Source: Bdellovibrionales bacterium GWB1_55_8
Lineage (GTDB): Bacteria; Bdellovibrionota; UBA1018
Reading direction: 5' to 3'
Length of the DNA stretch: 43,653 nt
Assembly (NCBI GenBank): GCA_001769835.1
Contig: MEPR01000093.1
Span: 1 to 43,653 of the forward strand
The notes below the pieces were generated by a model. The model worked only from the letters and a program-made list of their open reading frames with translations, was not told the origin of the DNA and made no database searches. The first letter of the stretch is position 1, and each line of letters opens with the position of its first letter. The position numbers and the translations under genes are program-made. This document shows, piece by piece, positions 23,211 to 31,042 of the stretch.

Positions 23211-24248
23211 ATGGTCGAGAAACTGAACGCGATCGGGGCAGGGGCCCTGAAGGATGTTAGTGCTGCATCGACGCTTGAAGCGATCGAGCAGATCCGTATC
23301 AGTGTTCTTGGGAAAAAGGGTGCTCTCAGCGAGGTTCTGAAAACCTTAGGGAGCGTATCCGCCCAGGAACGACCGGTCATTGGAGCTGCCGCCAACGAGT
23401 GGAAGCGAAAGATCGAAGCGGCGCTTGATGAGCGTAAATCCGTTCTGGAGAAGGCTCAGTTAGATGAGCAACTCAAGAGCGAGCGGATCGACGTGTCTTT
23501 GCCTTCGCGGTTGCCGCATCGCGGGTCTCTTCACCCTGTCACGCAGACTTTTCGTCGCATCAATCAGATTTTCAGCCGTCTCGGTTTCGATACCGCAACC
23601 GGTCCTGAGGTGGAGACGGAGTTTCTGAATTTCGAAGCAGCTAATATTCCGGCGGATCACCCCGCAAGGGATATGCAGGACACTTTTTTCATGGGTCCTG
23701 GGGTCGTTCTTCGCACGCATACGACAGCGGTTCAGATGCGCGCGATGCGGTCACAAAAGTGGCCTGTTCGTATTCTTTCGCCCGGTGCTGTTTATCGAAG
23801 CGACAGCGATGCGACGCATTCTCCGATGTTCCATCAGGTCGAGGGACTGTGGGTGGATCGGGACGTCAAGATGAGCGATCTGAAAGGCACCTTGCTGTTT
23901 TTCGCTCGTGAGATGTTCGGTCCCGAAGCGCGCATTCGCCTGAGACCAAGCTATTTTCCGTTCGTGGAACCCGGAGCGGAAGTCGACGTAAGTTGTTTTC
24001 TCTGCAGAGCGAAGCCTTCCGACAGCTGTCGTGTGTGCAAAGGTACTGGATGGCTTGAAATTCTGGGTGCCGGTATGGTGCATCCGCGTCTTTTTGAAAC
24101 CGCAGGCTATGGGGATGATTATCGCAAGCTGGGATTGAGCGGTTTCGCATTTGGAATGGGTGTCGAAAGAATCGCGATGCTCCTGCATGGAATTCCGGAT
24201 CTTCGCCTGATGTTCCAGAGCGACGTGCGATTCCTCAAACAATTCTGA
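23211..24248 (+). CDS. pheS: Phenylalanyl-tRNA synthetase alpha subunit
   Basis: Catalytic subunit of the alpha2-beta2 enzyme that charges tRNA-Phe. The 345-residue protein has an N-terminal coiled coil (residues 1-85), then class II motifs: HPVTQTFRRINQIFSRLGF (motif 1 region, near 105), VYRSDSDATHSPMFHQVEG (motif 2, near 195) and GFAFGMGVERIAML (motif 3, near 310). Around residue 262-277 a CxxC-x7-CxxC cluster (SCFLC ... CRVC) precedes GTGWLEILG; E. coli PheS has no such full cluster, so this may bind zinc. No ribosome site is visible before the ATG. pheT follows 21 bp later. Confidence 0.96.
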   Translation: MVEKLNAIGAGALKDVSAASTLEAIEQIRISVLGKKGALSEVLKTLGSVSAQERPVIGAAANEWKRKIEAALDERKSVLEKAQLDEQLKSERIDVSLPSRLPHRGSLHPVTQTFRRINQIFSRLGFDTATGPEVETEFLNFEAANIPADHPARDMQDTFFMGPGVVLRTHTTAVQMRAMRSQKWPVRILSPGAVYRSDSDATHSPMFHQVEGLWVDRDVKMSDLKGTLLFFAREMFGPEARIRLRPSYFPFVEPGAEVDVSCFLCRAKPSDSCRVCKGTGWLEILGAGMVHPRLFETAGYGDDYRKLGLSGFAFGMGVERIAMLLHGIPDLRLMFQSDVRFLKQF

Positions 24249-24269
24249 TTTCTCAGGAGCGGTGCGGCT

Positions 24270-26771
24270 ATGCGGATCTCTTGGAAGTGGCTTTCCGAAA
24301 TGGTGGATCTTGGCAAATTGGCGGGCCCGCAGGCTCTTGCTGATCTTCTGACTTCGCGGGGCCTCGAAGTGGAATCGATCGAGCCGCAGTCGCGCGGCCT
24401 TGAAAAAGTCATTACCGCCCAGATTCTCGAGAAGTCCCAGCATCCGCAGGCCGACAGATTAAGCGTATGTATGGTGACGATTGGTTCCGGAGAGCCTGTT
24501 CAAATAGTCTGCGGCGCTCAAAACATGAAAGCCGGAGATAAGGTGGCGCTTGCTCAGCCAGGGGCGAATCTCCCGAACGGCCTGAAAATCGAGGTAAGCA
24601 AGATTCGTGGCGTGCAGTCCAACGGGATGCTCTGTTCCGAGGAAGAACTGAAATTCGCGGAAATCTCGGACGGTATTTTGATACTCCCCGCTGACGCAGG
24701 TCTTGGGGTGCCGCTGGCGAACACGTTAGGAAAAGACGATGTAATTCTGACCCTGAAACTGACCGCGAATCGCGGTGATTGCCTGAGCCACTGGGGAATT
24801 GCGCGCGAGGTCGCCGCCGCGCTTTCGGTCCAACCGAAACGGCCTGATGTAAAGTTGCTGGATTTTACTAAAACATCGCCCGTGGCGATCGAGTTGAAAG
24901 CCGGCGATGCAGCCCCACAGTTTTTCGGCTGTCTGATTGAAGGCGTTCGCATTGGACCTTCACCTGATTGGCTCGTCAAGCGCCTCGAAGCCTTGGGTAG
25001 CCGGTCCATCAATAACGTCGTGGATGCCAGTAATCTTCTTATGTTGGAACTCGGGCATCCGACACACGCTTATGATGCTGATAAAATTCATGGAAACCTG
25101 ATTGGCGTCAGAGCGGCGCGCGAAGGTGAGGAACTGCCTTTGCTCGATGGGCAAACCGCGACCCTGAATGGGACTGAGCTGGTGATTTATGATGGCGAGC
25201 GCGCGGTCGGTCTTGCGGGGGTCATGGGCGGCGGGAATTCTGAAGTCGCGGCCAGCACGACCAGGGTCTTCCTGGAATGCGCTGAGTTTGATCCCGTCCG
25301 TGTGCGGCGTGCCGCCTTTCGTCACCAGAGAAGAACAGAAGCGGCGATTCGCTTCGAAAAAGGAATCGATCCCGGCGCGCTTCCTTACGTCACTTCGCGT
25401 CTTGCTCAGCTGATCACCAGCCTGGGCGGAGGTAAAGTGGTCGGGGCAGGCGCTGCGATTCAGCCGGTCCGACGAGAACCCGCCGGACGGAAAATAGTCG
25501 TGGAACCCGGTTTTTTCGAGTCTTTCCTTGGGATGAAGGTAAGTTCTGACAAGGCTGAATCAGTTCTGAAAGGCCTGGATTGCTCGATTCAGAAGGGAGC
25601 TCGCGAGTGGACTGTGACTCCGCCTTCCTATCGGTTGGATATTGCGAGCCGCGAAGATCTATCAGAAGAAATCGCACGATCTCTCGGTTACGACCAGATC
25701 GCGGAAACGATTCCTGAGCTCAGCTCCGCGCCTACGTCCGTATCCTCATCACCTTCGTTGTCACGGCAGGTGCTCACGGAGCGCGCCAAGGACATCTTGA
25801 TGCAGTCCGGACTGAATGAGACCTTGAACTTCGCGTTTACCAGCAAGAGCTGGCTCTCGCGGTTTGGAATGAGTTCAAGCGCCACGTTGCTGAATCCCTT
25901 GAGCGAGGAACATGAAGCGCTCGTTCCTTCTCTCATACCAGGCCTCGTGAAAAACACGCTTGAAACCTGGAACAGGCATTTTGGTTCTGAAAGCCCTGCA
26001 ATCCGACTTTTTGAAATTCGTCCGGCATTTCGATTCAATGGTGACGGGGAAGCAAGTATTCGCGCACTTGATGAGCTTCGTACAGGCGTTGACGAGCGCT
26101 GGCGCATCGCGGTCGCGCTATCCGGTGCTCGTTTCGCCGGAGGCCTGAGCAACGAGCAGGGCCAGTGCGATTTCTATGATTTGAAAGCTGTGATGGAGTC
26201 ATTGCTCACCGGACTGGGTGTCCGCGGAGTCCGGATTCAGGGGCTCTCCAGCGGTCGAACTCATCCGGATCCCGACATGCAGGCATTCAGGGAGCTCCTT
26301 CATCCAGGTAAAAGTGCGGAGGTTCTGGTGGGCAAGGATGTCGCCGGGTACTTCGGGTTGCTTCACCCCGGTAAATCACGCGAATTAAAGGCCCAGGCCC
26401 CGCTTTGGCTCGCGGAATTGAGCTGGGACGTGCTTGCACAGCTTGCGCGGCCGGCAACCGAAGCCAGGCCATTCCAGCGCTGGTCGGAGTTTCCGCCAAT
26501 GGAGCGGGATTTTGCTTTGCTCGTGAGCGAAGAGGTCACAGCTGACAAAATTACTCAACTAGCCCTCAAGGCAGGCAAGCCACTGGCAAAGGGTGCAAGG
26601 ATTTTCGATATTTATCGTGGTTCTCAGGTGCCGCAGGGGATGACAAGCGTTGCGGTACGGGTTATCTTTTATGAAGAAAGCCGAAGTCTTCAAGAGTCTG
26701 AAACGGAAGCCGCCTCTGCGCGGATTCTGGAGGCTTGGAAGAAGGAACTCGGCGCAGAGCTGCGCAGCTAG
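24270..26771 (+). CDS. pheT: Phenylalanyl-tRNA synthetase beta subunit
   Basis: The 833-residue beta subunit has the full bacterial domain order: N-terminal segment MRISWKWLSEMVDLG, the EMAPII-like tRNA-binding domain (about 40-150, with HPQADRLSVCMV and GMLCSEEEL), the B3/4 editing domain (about 210-380), the B5 DNA-binding-like domain (about 405-475, with PPSYRLDIASREDLSEEIAR), a class II-like core, and the C-terminal FDX-ACB anticodon-binding domain (about 740-833, with FPPMERDFALLV). Length is normal (E. coli 795). GAGCGG-like bases precede the ATG. Cotranscribed with pheS, and followed 38 bp later by ihfA. Confidence 0.96.
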   Translation: MRISWKWLSEMVDLGKLAGPQALADLLTSRGLEVESIEPQSRGLEKVITAQILEKSQHPQADRLSVCMVTIGSGEPVQIVCGAQNMKAGDKVALAQPGANLPNGLKIEVSKIRGVQSNGMLCSEEELKFAEISDGILILPADAGLGVPLANTLGKDDVILTLKLTANRGDCLSHWGIAREVAAALSVQPKRPDVKLLDFTKTSPVAIELKAGDAAPQFFGCLIEGVRIGPSPDWLVKRLEALGSRSINNVVDASNLLMLELGHPTHAYDADKIHGNLIGVRAAREGEELPLLDGQTATLNGTELVIYDGERAVGLAGVMGGGNSEVAASTTRVFLECAEFDPVRVRRAAFRHQRRTEAAIRFEKGIDPGALPYVTSRLAQLITSLGGGKVVGAGAAIQPVRREPAGRKIVVEPGFFESFLGMKVSSDKAESVLKGLDCSIQKGAREWTVTPPSYRLDIASREDLSEEIARSLGYDQIAETIPELSSAPTSVSSSPSLSRQVLTERAKDILMQSGLNETLNFAFTSKSWLSRFGMSSSATLLNPLSEEHEALVPSLIPGLVKNTLETWNRHFGSESPAIRLFEIRPAFRFNGDGEASIRALDELRTGVDERWRIAVALSGARFAGGLSNEQGQCDFYDLKAVMESLLTGLGVRGVRIQGLSSGRTHPDPDMQAFRELLHPGKSAEVLVGKDVAGYFGLLHPGKSRELKAQAPLWLAELSWDVLAQLARPATEARPFQRWSEFPPMERDFALLVSEEVTADKITQLALKAGKPLAKGARIFDIYRGSQVPQGMTSVAVRVIFYEESRSLQESETEAASARILEAWKKELGAELRS

Positions 26772-26809
26772 GCGGGAAGCCTGCTGCAATACAAGAGGAG
26801 AATGCACCG

Positions 26810-27157
26810 GTGGCGATGACCAAAGCGGATATCGTTGAAGCGCTTTACGAGAAAATCGGATTTTCAAAAAAAGAAGCGGCAGATCTGGTGGAACTCGTGT
26901 TTGACACGATCAAGACGACCTTGTCTCAAGGCCAGAAGATTAAAATTTCAGGATTTGGCAATTTTGTCGTGCGCGAAAAACGTTCGCGCATCGGCCGTAA
27001 TCCTCAGACCGGCGAAAGCATTGAAATCGGTGCTCGTCGAGTGCTGACCTTTCGTCCCTCGCAGGTTCTGCGCGCTGAAGTGAACTCGAGCCTGGAAGGC
27101 GCCGTGGTCACACAGGTAGCTGCAGACGAGGACGAGGATGATGAAGGAACAGCCTGA
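26810..27157 (+). CDS. ihfA: Integration host factor alpha subunit
   Basis: IHF bends DNA sharply at specific sites and acts in recombination, replication and sigma-54 promoter activation. The start chosen is GTG at 26810, with AGGAG nine bases upstream; the ATG two codons later (26816) is the alternative. The 115-residue product begins with MTKADIVEALYEKIGF near residue 3, and has KISGFGNFVVREK and the arm-tip RNPQTGESIEI with the conserved intercalating proline. It ends in an acidic tail (ADEDEDDEGTA) that E. coli IhfA lacks. The pheT-ihfA-merR order is typical of proteobacteria, which supports IhfA rather than HU. The last 20 bases overlap the MerR-type gene. Confidence 0.92.
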   Translation: MAMTKADIVEALYEKIGFSKKEAADLVELVFDTIKTTLSQGQKIKISGFGNFVVREKRSRIGRNPQTGESIEIGARRVLTFRPSQVLRAEVNSSLEGAVVTQVAADEDEDDEGTA

Positions 27158-27548
27158 AGTTCGGATTCCCGACAGGCTGTTTTTTAGAATCGGTGACGTT
27201 GCGGAGCTCGCGGGCGTAAAGCCCTATGTGCTTCGCTTCTGGGAAACGGAATTTCCGTTTATCGCGCCTGAAAAATCGACTACAGGGCAACGTGTTTATC
27301 GCCGCAGCCACGTGGAAACGATTTTGATGATCAAACATCTTCTCTACAGCGAGCGTTACTCGATCGAGGGCGCGAAAAAGCGTCTGCGCGATTTGAGATC
27401 GGAAGGCGAACTTCGCAGTTATAAGGAACAAACGGTCCGCCCTGCGCGCGATACGGAACGGGAAGACCGTTTGAAAGAAATCAGTGCGCTTGCAAAGGAA
27501 TTGAGTTCGCTCGGGCAGACGCGGCTCACGAGTCTTTTCGGTTACTGA
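27138..27548 (+). CDS. MerR-family transcriptional regulator
   Basis: The 136-residue protein has a winged helix-turn-helix of the MerR kind at residues 13-82: FFRIGDVAELAGVKPYVLRF, WETEFPFIAPEKS, GQRVYRRSHVE. A helical dimerisation region follows (residues 85-120). It has no effector-binding domain and no cysteine cluster, so it is not a metal sensor of the classical sort. Small regulators of this type follow ihfA in many proteobacteria, but I know of no regulon. The start overlaps ihfA by 20 bp; two consecutive ATGs at 27138 and 27141 are possible. It converges on the ATP-grasp gene, with 11 bp between. Confidence 0.88.
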   Translation: MMKEQPEVRIPDRLFFRIGDVAELAGVKPYVLRFWETEFPFIAPEKSTTGQRVYRRSHVETILMIKHLLYSERYSIEGAKKRLRDLRSEGELRSYKEQTVRPARDTEREDRLKEISALAKELSSLGQTRLTSLFGY

Positions 27549-27559
27549 TCGGTAGCGGT

Positions 27560-28549
27560 TCAGGTCGCCTTTGACAGCGCTTTCATGATCTTCCGGGCGA
27601 GGTTTTCGCCTGTCAGGTTTTCCATCTGGGGGATCAACCCGGGGCTCGTGAAATTATAGTCGCTCACCTTGGCTTCAATCAAATCGACAGCGGCGAGCCG
27701 GATTTTGCGAGCACGAAGACGACGCGCGATTGCGGGTATCACTCGCTGCTCTTTTTTTGTTAAAGGCGCGAGTTCCATTCGGCTTCCACGATCTGTGTTT
27801 ACACGAAAGTCTCCCTGAACCGGAAACTTCAACATATGGGCGATCGGTTTGCCATCAGCGAACCAGAGGCGACGTTCGCCTTGCTGGATGCCAGGAAGAT
27901 AACGCTGCAGCAGGACCGGACGTTTGAATTGATCGGTGGATTTCTCGAGCAGGGCCTTCGAAGCTGCCTGCATTTCGGCTGTTCGCCAGTCGAGGAGTTC
28001 AATACCCTTGCTCTGGCACCAGTCGAGAGGTTTCAGTACTGTGCGGCCTTCTTTCAATCCGAATTCAGAAAGGGGCTGCCACTGGCTGCTCACCACGCTT
28101 GCTGGCATGAAGTCACCGAGAAGCGCTGGTTCCATTTTTTCATTCGCGAAGCACAGAGCTTCGGGCGGATTCACGATTTCGGGTTTCCTGCGGGAGCCCT
28201 GAATTCCGAGAAGAAGTATCTGAAGAGGATGGTAGTACGTGTGATCGACAGGCGGGTCCATACGCCATTGGATGCAGTCAAATGCGGCTGGCGTAAGGGG
28301 TGTGCTTTTACCGCGCTTCATGGGGCCGCCGCGCGCATCGGGGTCGTCGGGGGCAAGTTCCAGCGGGTGCACATCCGCGAGTATTTTGCCGTTTTCGAGC
28401 CTGAGGGTCTTGACGCTGGCCCAGTAGTTTCCGTGTCCGAGAAGGGATGACTCCTGCGCGAGTCGCATCGTCGTATCCAGAGGATGGTACATCCATTCCC
28501 ACGGATCGGTGAACCAGAGAAAACTTCGGGTTCGCGTTCGCACCTTCAT
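27560..28549 (-). CDS. Divergent glutathione synthetase-like ATP-grasp protein
   Basis: The 329-residue protein follows the order of bacterial glutathione synthetase (GshB): N-terminal FTDPWEWMYHPLDTTMRLAQ, MDPPVDHTYYHPLQIL, VNPPEALCFANEKMEP, VLKPLD (about 169), LLQRYLPGI and a C-terminal DLIEAKVSDYNFTSP. Two key sites differ. The glycine-rich ATP loop (KPLDGMGGAS in E. coli) reads KPLDWCQSKG, and the EIN metal segment near the end reads DYN. So the substrate or even the activity may differ from GshB. No gshA is in the window. The ATG overlaps the ispA stop codon by the ATGA arrangement, and the gene is the last of the gsp-ispA run. Confidence 0.75.
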   Translation of the reverse strand: MKVRTRTRSFLWFTDPWEWMYHPLDTTMRLAQESSLLGHGNYWASVKTLRLENGKILADVHPLELAPDDPDARGGPMKRGKSTPLTPAAFDCIQWRMDPPVDHTYYHPLQILLLGIQGSRRKPEIVNPPEALCFANEKMEPALLGDFMPASVVSSQWQPLSEFGLKEGRTVLKPLDWCQSKGIELLDWRTAEMQAASKALLEKSTDQFKRPVLLQRYLPGIQQGERRLWFADGKPIAHMLKFPVQGDFRVNTDRGSRMELAPLTKKEQRVIPAIARRLRARKIRLAAVDLIEAKVSDYNFTSPGLIPQMENLTGENLARKIMKALSKAT

Positions 28550-29388
28550 GTCCCGAGAGAATTGCGTACTTGGGACGCGATATCCACGAGTGGCCGTGCA
28601 ACGTCTTTGCCCCAGTTGTTTTCGAGCCCGCGACAAACGTGTTCCAGTGCGGAATCAGCCAGCTCGCGCGCTTTTTCCTCCGGGAGATAAGACAGAATGG
28701 TCATGGGCCGCCCTTGGTCCTGCTCGGCATCGGCAAGATCGTCGGCTACCTGGAATGCAAAACCCAGCTCAAAGGCGAAATCGCGGATGGCCCGGCCTTT
28801 TTCAGAGGTCTCGCTGATACCGGCCAGATCCGCGGGAATCAGCAGAGCGGCGGTGAAAAGCGCCCCTGTCTTGCCTTCATGCATCCGTTTCAGATCGTGC
28901 AGTGTCGAGTCCGAATGAAGGAGCATTTCCGCGGCCTGCCCGCCAATCACGCCTCGGGGTCCGATGGCCCAGCAGAAACGCTGCAAGGCCCTGAGAAAGT
29001 TTTCGGGAGGCACTTCAGAGGCTGAGTCGGCCAGCACTTCCGTTGCCAGCGCCACGAGAGCATCGCCTGCCAGCAGGGCGAGTCCTTCGCCATGAACTCG
29101 ATGGTTTGATGGCCTGCCCCGGCGGAAATCGTCGTCATCCATGGAGGGAAGATCATCGTGAATCAAGGTGAAACAGTGAATCATCTCCAGCGCGAGTGCT
29201 GCAGGCATTGCGGCTTTCGAACTCAAGCCGACCATCTCGGCGCAAGCGAGTGTCAGTCTCGGTCTGACTCTTTTTCCGGGAGCGAGCAGAGAATAGCGGA
29301 TGGATTCGGCTAGATTCACTGGTGAGCCGCCATCACGGGCGAGTTTCGCTTCGAGTGCTGCCTGCAATGCTTCTTCTAGGTCGCTCAT
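28546..29388 (-). CDS. ispA: Polyprenyl (farnesyl/geranyl) diphosphate synthase
   Basis: Trans-type prenyl transferase that condenses isopentenyl and allylic diphosphates, likely to C15 for quinone and lipid-carrier synthesis. The 280-residue protein has the first aspartate-rich motif DDLPSMDDDDFRRGRP (D78, D79 onward; the short insertion between the Asp pair and the later Asp is typical of bacterial IspA), GKRVRPRL near residue 38-45, and the second motif DDLAD at 216-220. The product length (C15 or C20) cannot be told from sequence by eye. It overlaps gspN by ATGA and the ATP-grasp gene by ATGA, so it appears to belong to the secretion operon. Confidence 0.92.
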   Translation of the reverse strand: MSDLEEALQAALEAKLARDGGSPVNLAESIRYSLLAPGKRVRPRLTLACAEMVGLSSKAAMPAALALEMIHCFTLIHDDLPSMDDDDFRRGRPSNHRVHGEGLALLAGDALVALATEVLADSASEVPPENFLRALQRFCWAIGPRGVIGGQAAEMLLHSDSTLHDLKRMHEGKTGALFTAALLIPADLAGISETSEKGRAIRDFAFELGFAFQVADDLADAEQDQGRPMTILSYLPEEKARELADSALEHVCRGLENNWGKDVARPLVDIASQVRNSLGT

Positions 29389-30398
29389 GGTGCCACCGGA
29401 GTTGGAGTGGGTGAATACGCGGGACCTTTCAGCAGAAAAGAATAACTTCCGTCCGGCTGTTTCCCTGCCGCCAGCATGGCTTCCACCAGAGCGAATGACC
29501 GCAAGACAGCAGGGGAGAAGCTGAAGCGTGTCTTGAGATCAAGCGTGCTACCCAGCGGATCGGGGGCCAGGGTGATCTGTCCCGTGAATGTCACACGGAT
29601 ATCATCCGGAGGGGAGGCGCCTTCACGGCCAAAACGGAATTCCTGGATACGGAGTTTACCCTTCTCGATGACGACATCAGCGATGGCATCGGAAATGCCG
29701 ATTTTGGGAATGGCAAAACCCATGATGTTTTGCTGGGCGATGACGATTTTTTTGAGAACAATATTCGCTTTTCCGCTGATTGAAGCGGGAGTTCCGAAAT
29801 CGCCGGAGATCTCGCCGGACCCCGACAATATGCCCTCCGCCGCGACAGGAGTGAATGCACCCGGGATGCCGAGCTGTTTCAGGTCCATGTCTTTCGAGTC
29901 AAATGACGCGCTGACTTGTGAGCCGCGCATGGAGATGGAACCCGTGATTTTTCCCGAGCCTGCTTCCATCCAGAAGCGGCCACCACGCCGGCCAAAAAGC
30001 ATTGGGAGCAGAGAGGGCGAAACGCCGAGTCTCTCCAGCCGGATCGGGGTTGCAGGCGCCGGGGGCCTGAGGGTCACCTTTTCAAGCTCATATGAAACGC
30101 CAAGTCCAATCGAAAGGCGGCTTTTTTCGGCCGTGAATGAGAATCCCTGATCCGCGAGCATCGATGTAAGGTAACCCTGGATCGTATTCTTCAGCCGGTC
30201 CTCCGGCAGTTTGAGGAGTGTGAAAAAGATGAGAAAGAAGAAAGCGAGCGAAATCCAGCCGACTCTCTTCAGGACGCGTTCGAAGCGAGTTGGGGGACGG
30301 CGTGTTTCGAGAGTCTGGGTTGAAGAGTCGGGATAGTCCTCGATCGGCTGGATCTCATCGTCAGGGCTCATGGGGCCTGTATTCACGTTCACTGGCAT
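29385..30398 (-). CDS. gspN: Type II secretion system protein GspN
   Basis: The 337-residue protein has a cytoplasmic N-terminal region of about 45 residues, one transmembrane segment (near 50-68, LAFFFLIFFTLLKLP), and a large periplasmic beta-rich part with repeated AsmA/GspN-like strands (FSFTAEKSRLSIGLGVSYELEKV, SASFDSKDMDLKQL, GSGEISGDFG). GspN is not needed in every type II system; its role is not settled. The start is either the ATG at 30398, where AAAGGA directly touches the codon, or the GTG two codons later, which has better spacing. It follows gspM after 11 bp and overlaps ispA by ATGA. The C-terminal end is proline/threonine-rich. Confidence 0.85.
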   Translation of the reverse strand: MPVNVNTGPMSPDDEIQPIEDYPDSSTQTLETRRPPTRFERVLKRVGWISLAFFFLIFFTLLKLPEDRLKNTIQGYLTSMLADQGFSFTAEKSRLSIGLGVSYELEKVTLRPPAPATPIRLERLGVSPSLLPMLFGRRGGRFWMEAGSGKITGSISMRGSQVSASFDSKDMDLKQLGIPGAFTPVAAEGILSGSGEISGDFGTPASISGKANIVLKKIVIAQQNIMGFAIPKIGISDAIADVVIEKGKLRIQEFRFGREGASPPDDIRVTFTGQITLAPDPLGSTLDLKTRFSFSPAVLRSFALVEAMLAAGKQPDGSYSFLLKGPAYSPTPTPVAP

Positions 30399-30409
30399 TC
30401 CTTTCGTAA

Positions 30410-31042
30410 CTATTTCGAAGCGACTGAGAAAGCGGATACCGCGACCTTGGCGTCCAGGTATCCGGAAAGGTTCTTCTCGGCCTCGATTCCCATGTGTCGT
30501 ATTTTGACGGGTCTGGTCCCGTTCTCAAGTTGATACGCGTAGCGGACGAGCTGCCGCACGTTCAGGCGCTTGATGGAGACCTCGAAGAGGGCTTCTTTGA
30601 CAGCCACGTCTTCCTTATCACGTCCTGCGGCCGGCGGTTTTCCCGGTTTTTCCGCAGAGACAGTCACCTTGGCTGGATCAATTCCCGCGCTGGTCGCGGC
30701 GCTTTGGAGATATTCCGGCCACGGGCCGGCCGCGGATGGCGCACTGATGCCGCGGTTCGCGTCCCTCAGAAGTCGAAGTTCGTCATTGGCCGAGGAGATC
30801 AAGGTCAGAAGGTCTGACTTCGTCGTATACTCTTTCTTGATGCGATATACATGCACAACGGATCCGAGCACGAGCCCGATGACGAGTAGCAGGGAAGCGG
30901 CAAGGCTGCCAAGCTTCAGGTAAAGTCGGCTTTGCGTGTCGAGTTCATCCCATTTGCCTCGGAGTTCCTGAAACCATTGCTGTTCGGCGAGTGATTCGCC
31001 GATGCTGTCCATCCATTGTCTGAAACGCGATTTATTTTCCAC
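30410..31042 (-). CDS. gspM: Type II secretion system protein GspM-like
   Basis: GspM is an inner-membrane assembly-platform protein that pairs with GspL. The start chosen is GTG at 31040-31042, which has GGAGG six bases upstream and overlaps the gspL stop by 11 bp. The 210-residue product has a cytoplasmic N-terminal part, one transmembrane segment (around residue 45-68, LAASLLLVIGLVLGSVVHVY), then a periplasmic coiled coil and a compact domain (LFEVSIKRLNVRQLVRYAYQL). GspM/PilO sequences are poorly conserved, so the call rests on topology and position between gspL and gspN. It has a charged cytoplasmic segment with several tryptophans before the membrane span. Confidence 0.8.
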   Translation of the reverse strand: MENKSRFRQWMDSIGESLAEQQWFQELRGKWDELDTQSRLYLKLGSLAASLLLVIGLVLGSVVHVYRIKKEYTTKSDLLTLISSANDELRLLRDANRGISAPSAAGPWPEYLQSAATSAGIDPAKVTVSAEKPGKPPAAGRDKEDVAVKEALFEVSIKRLNVRQLVRYAYQLENGTRPVKIRHMGIEAEKNLSGYLDAKVAVSAFSVASK

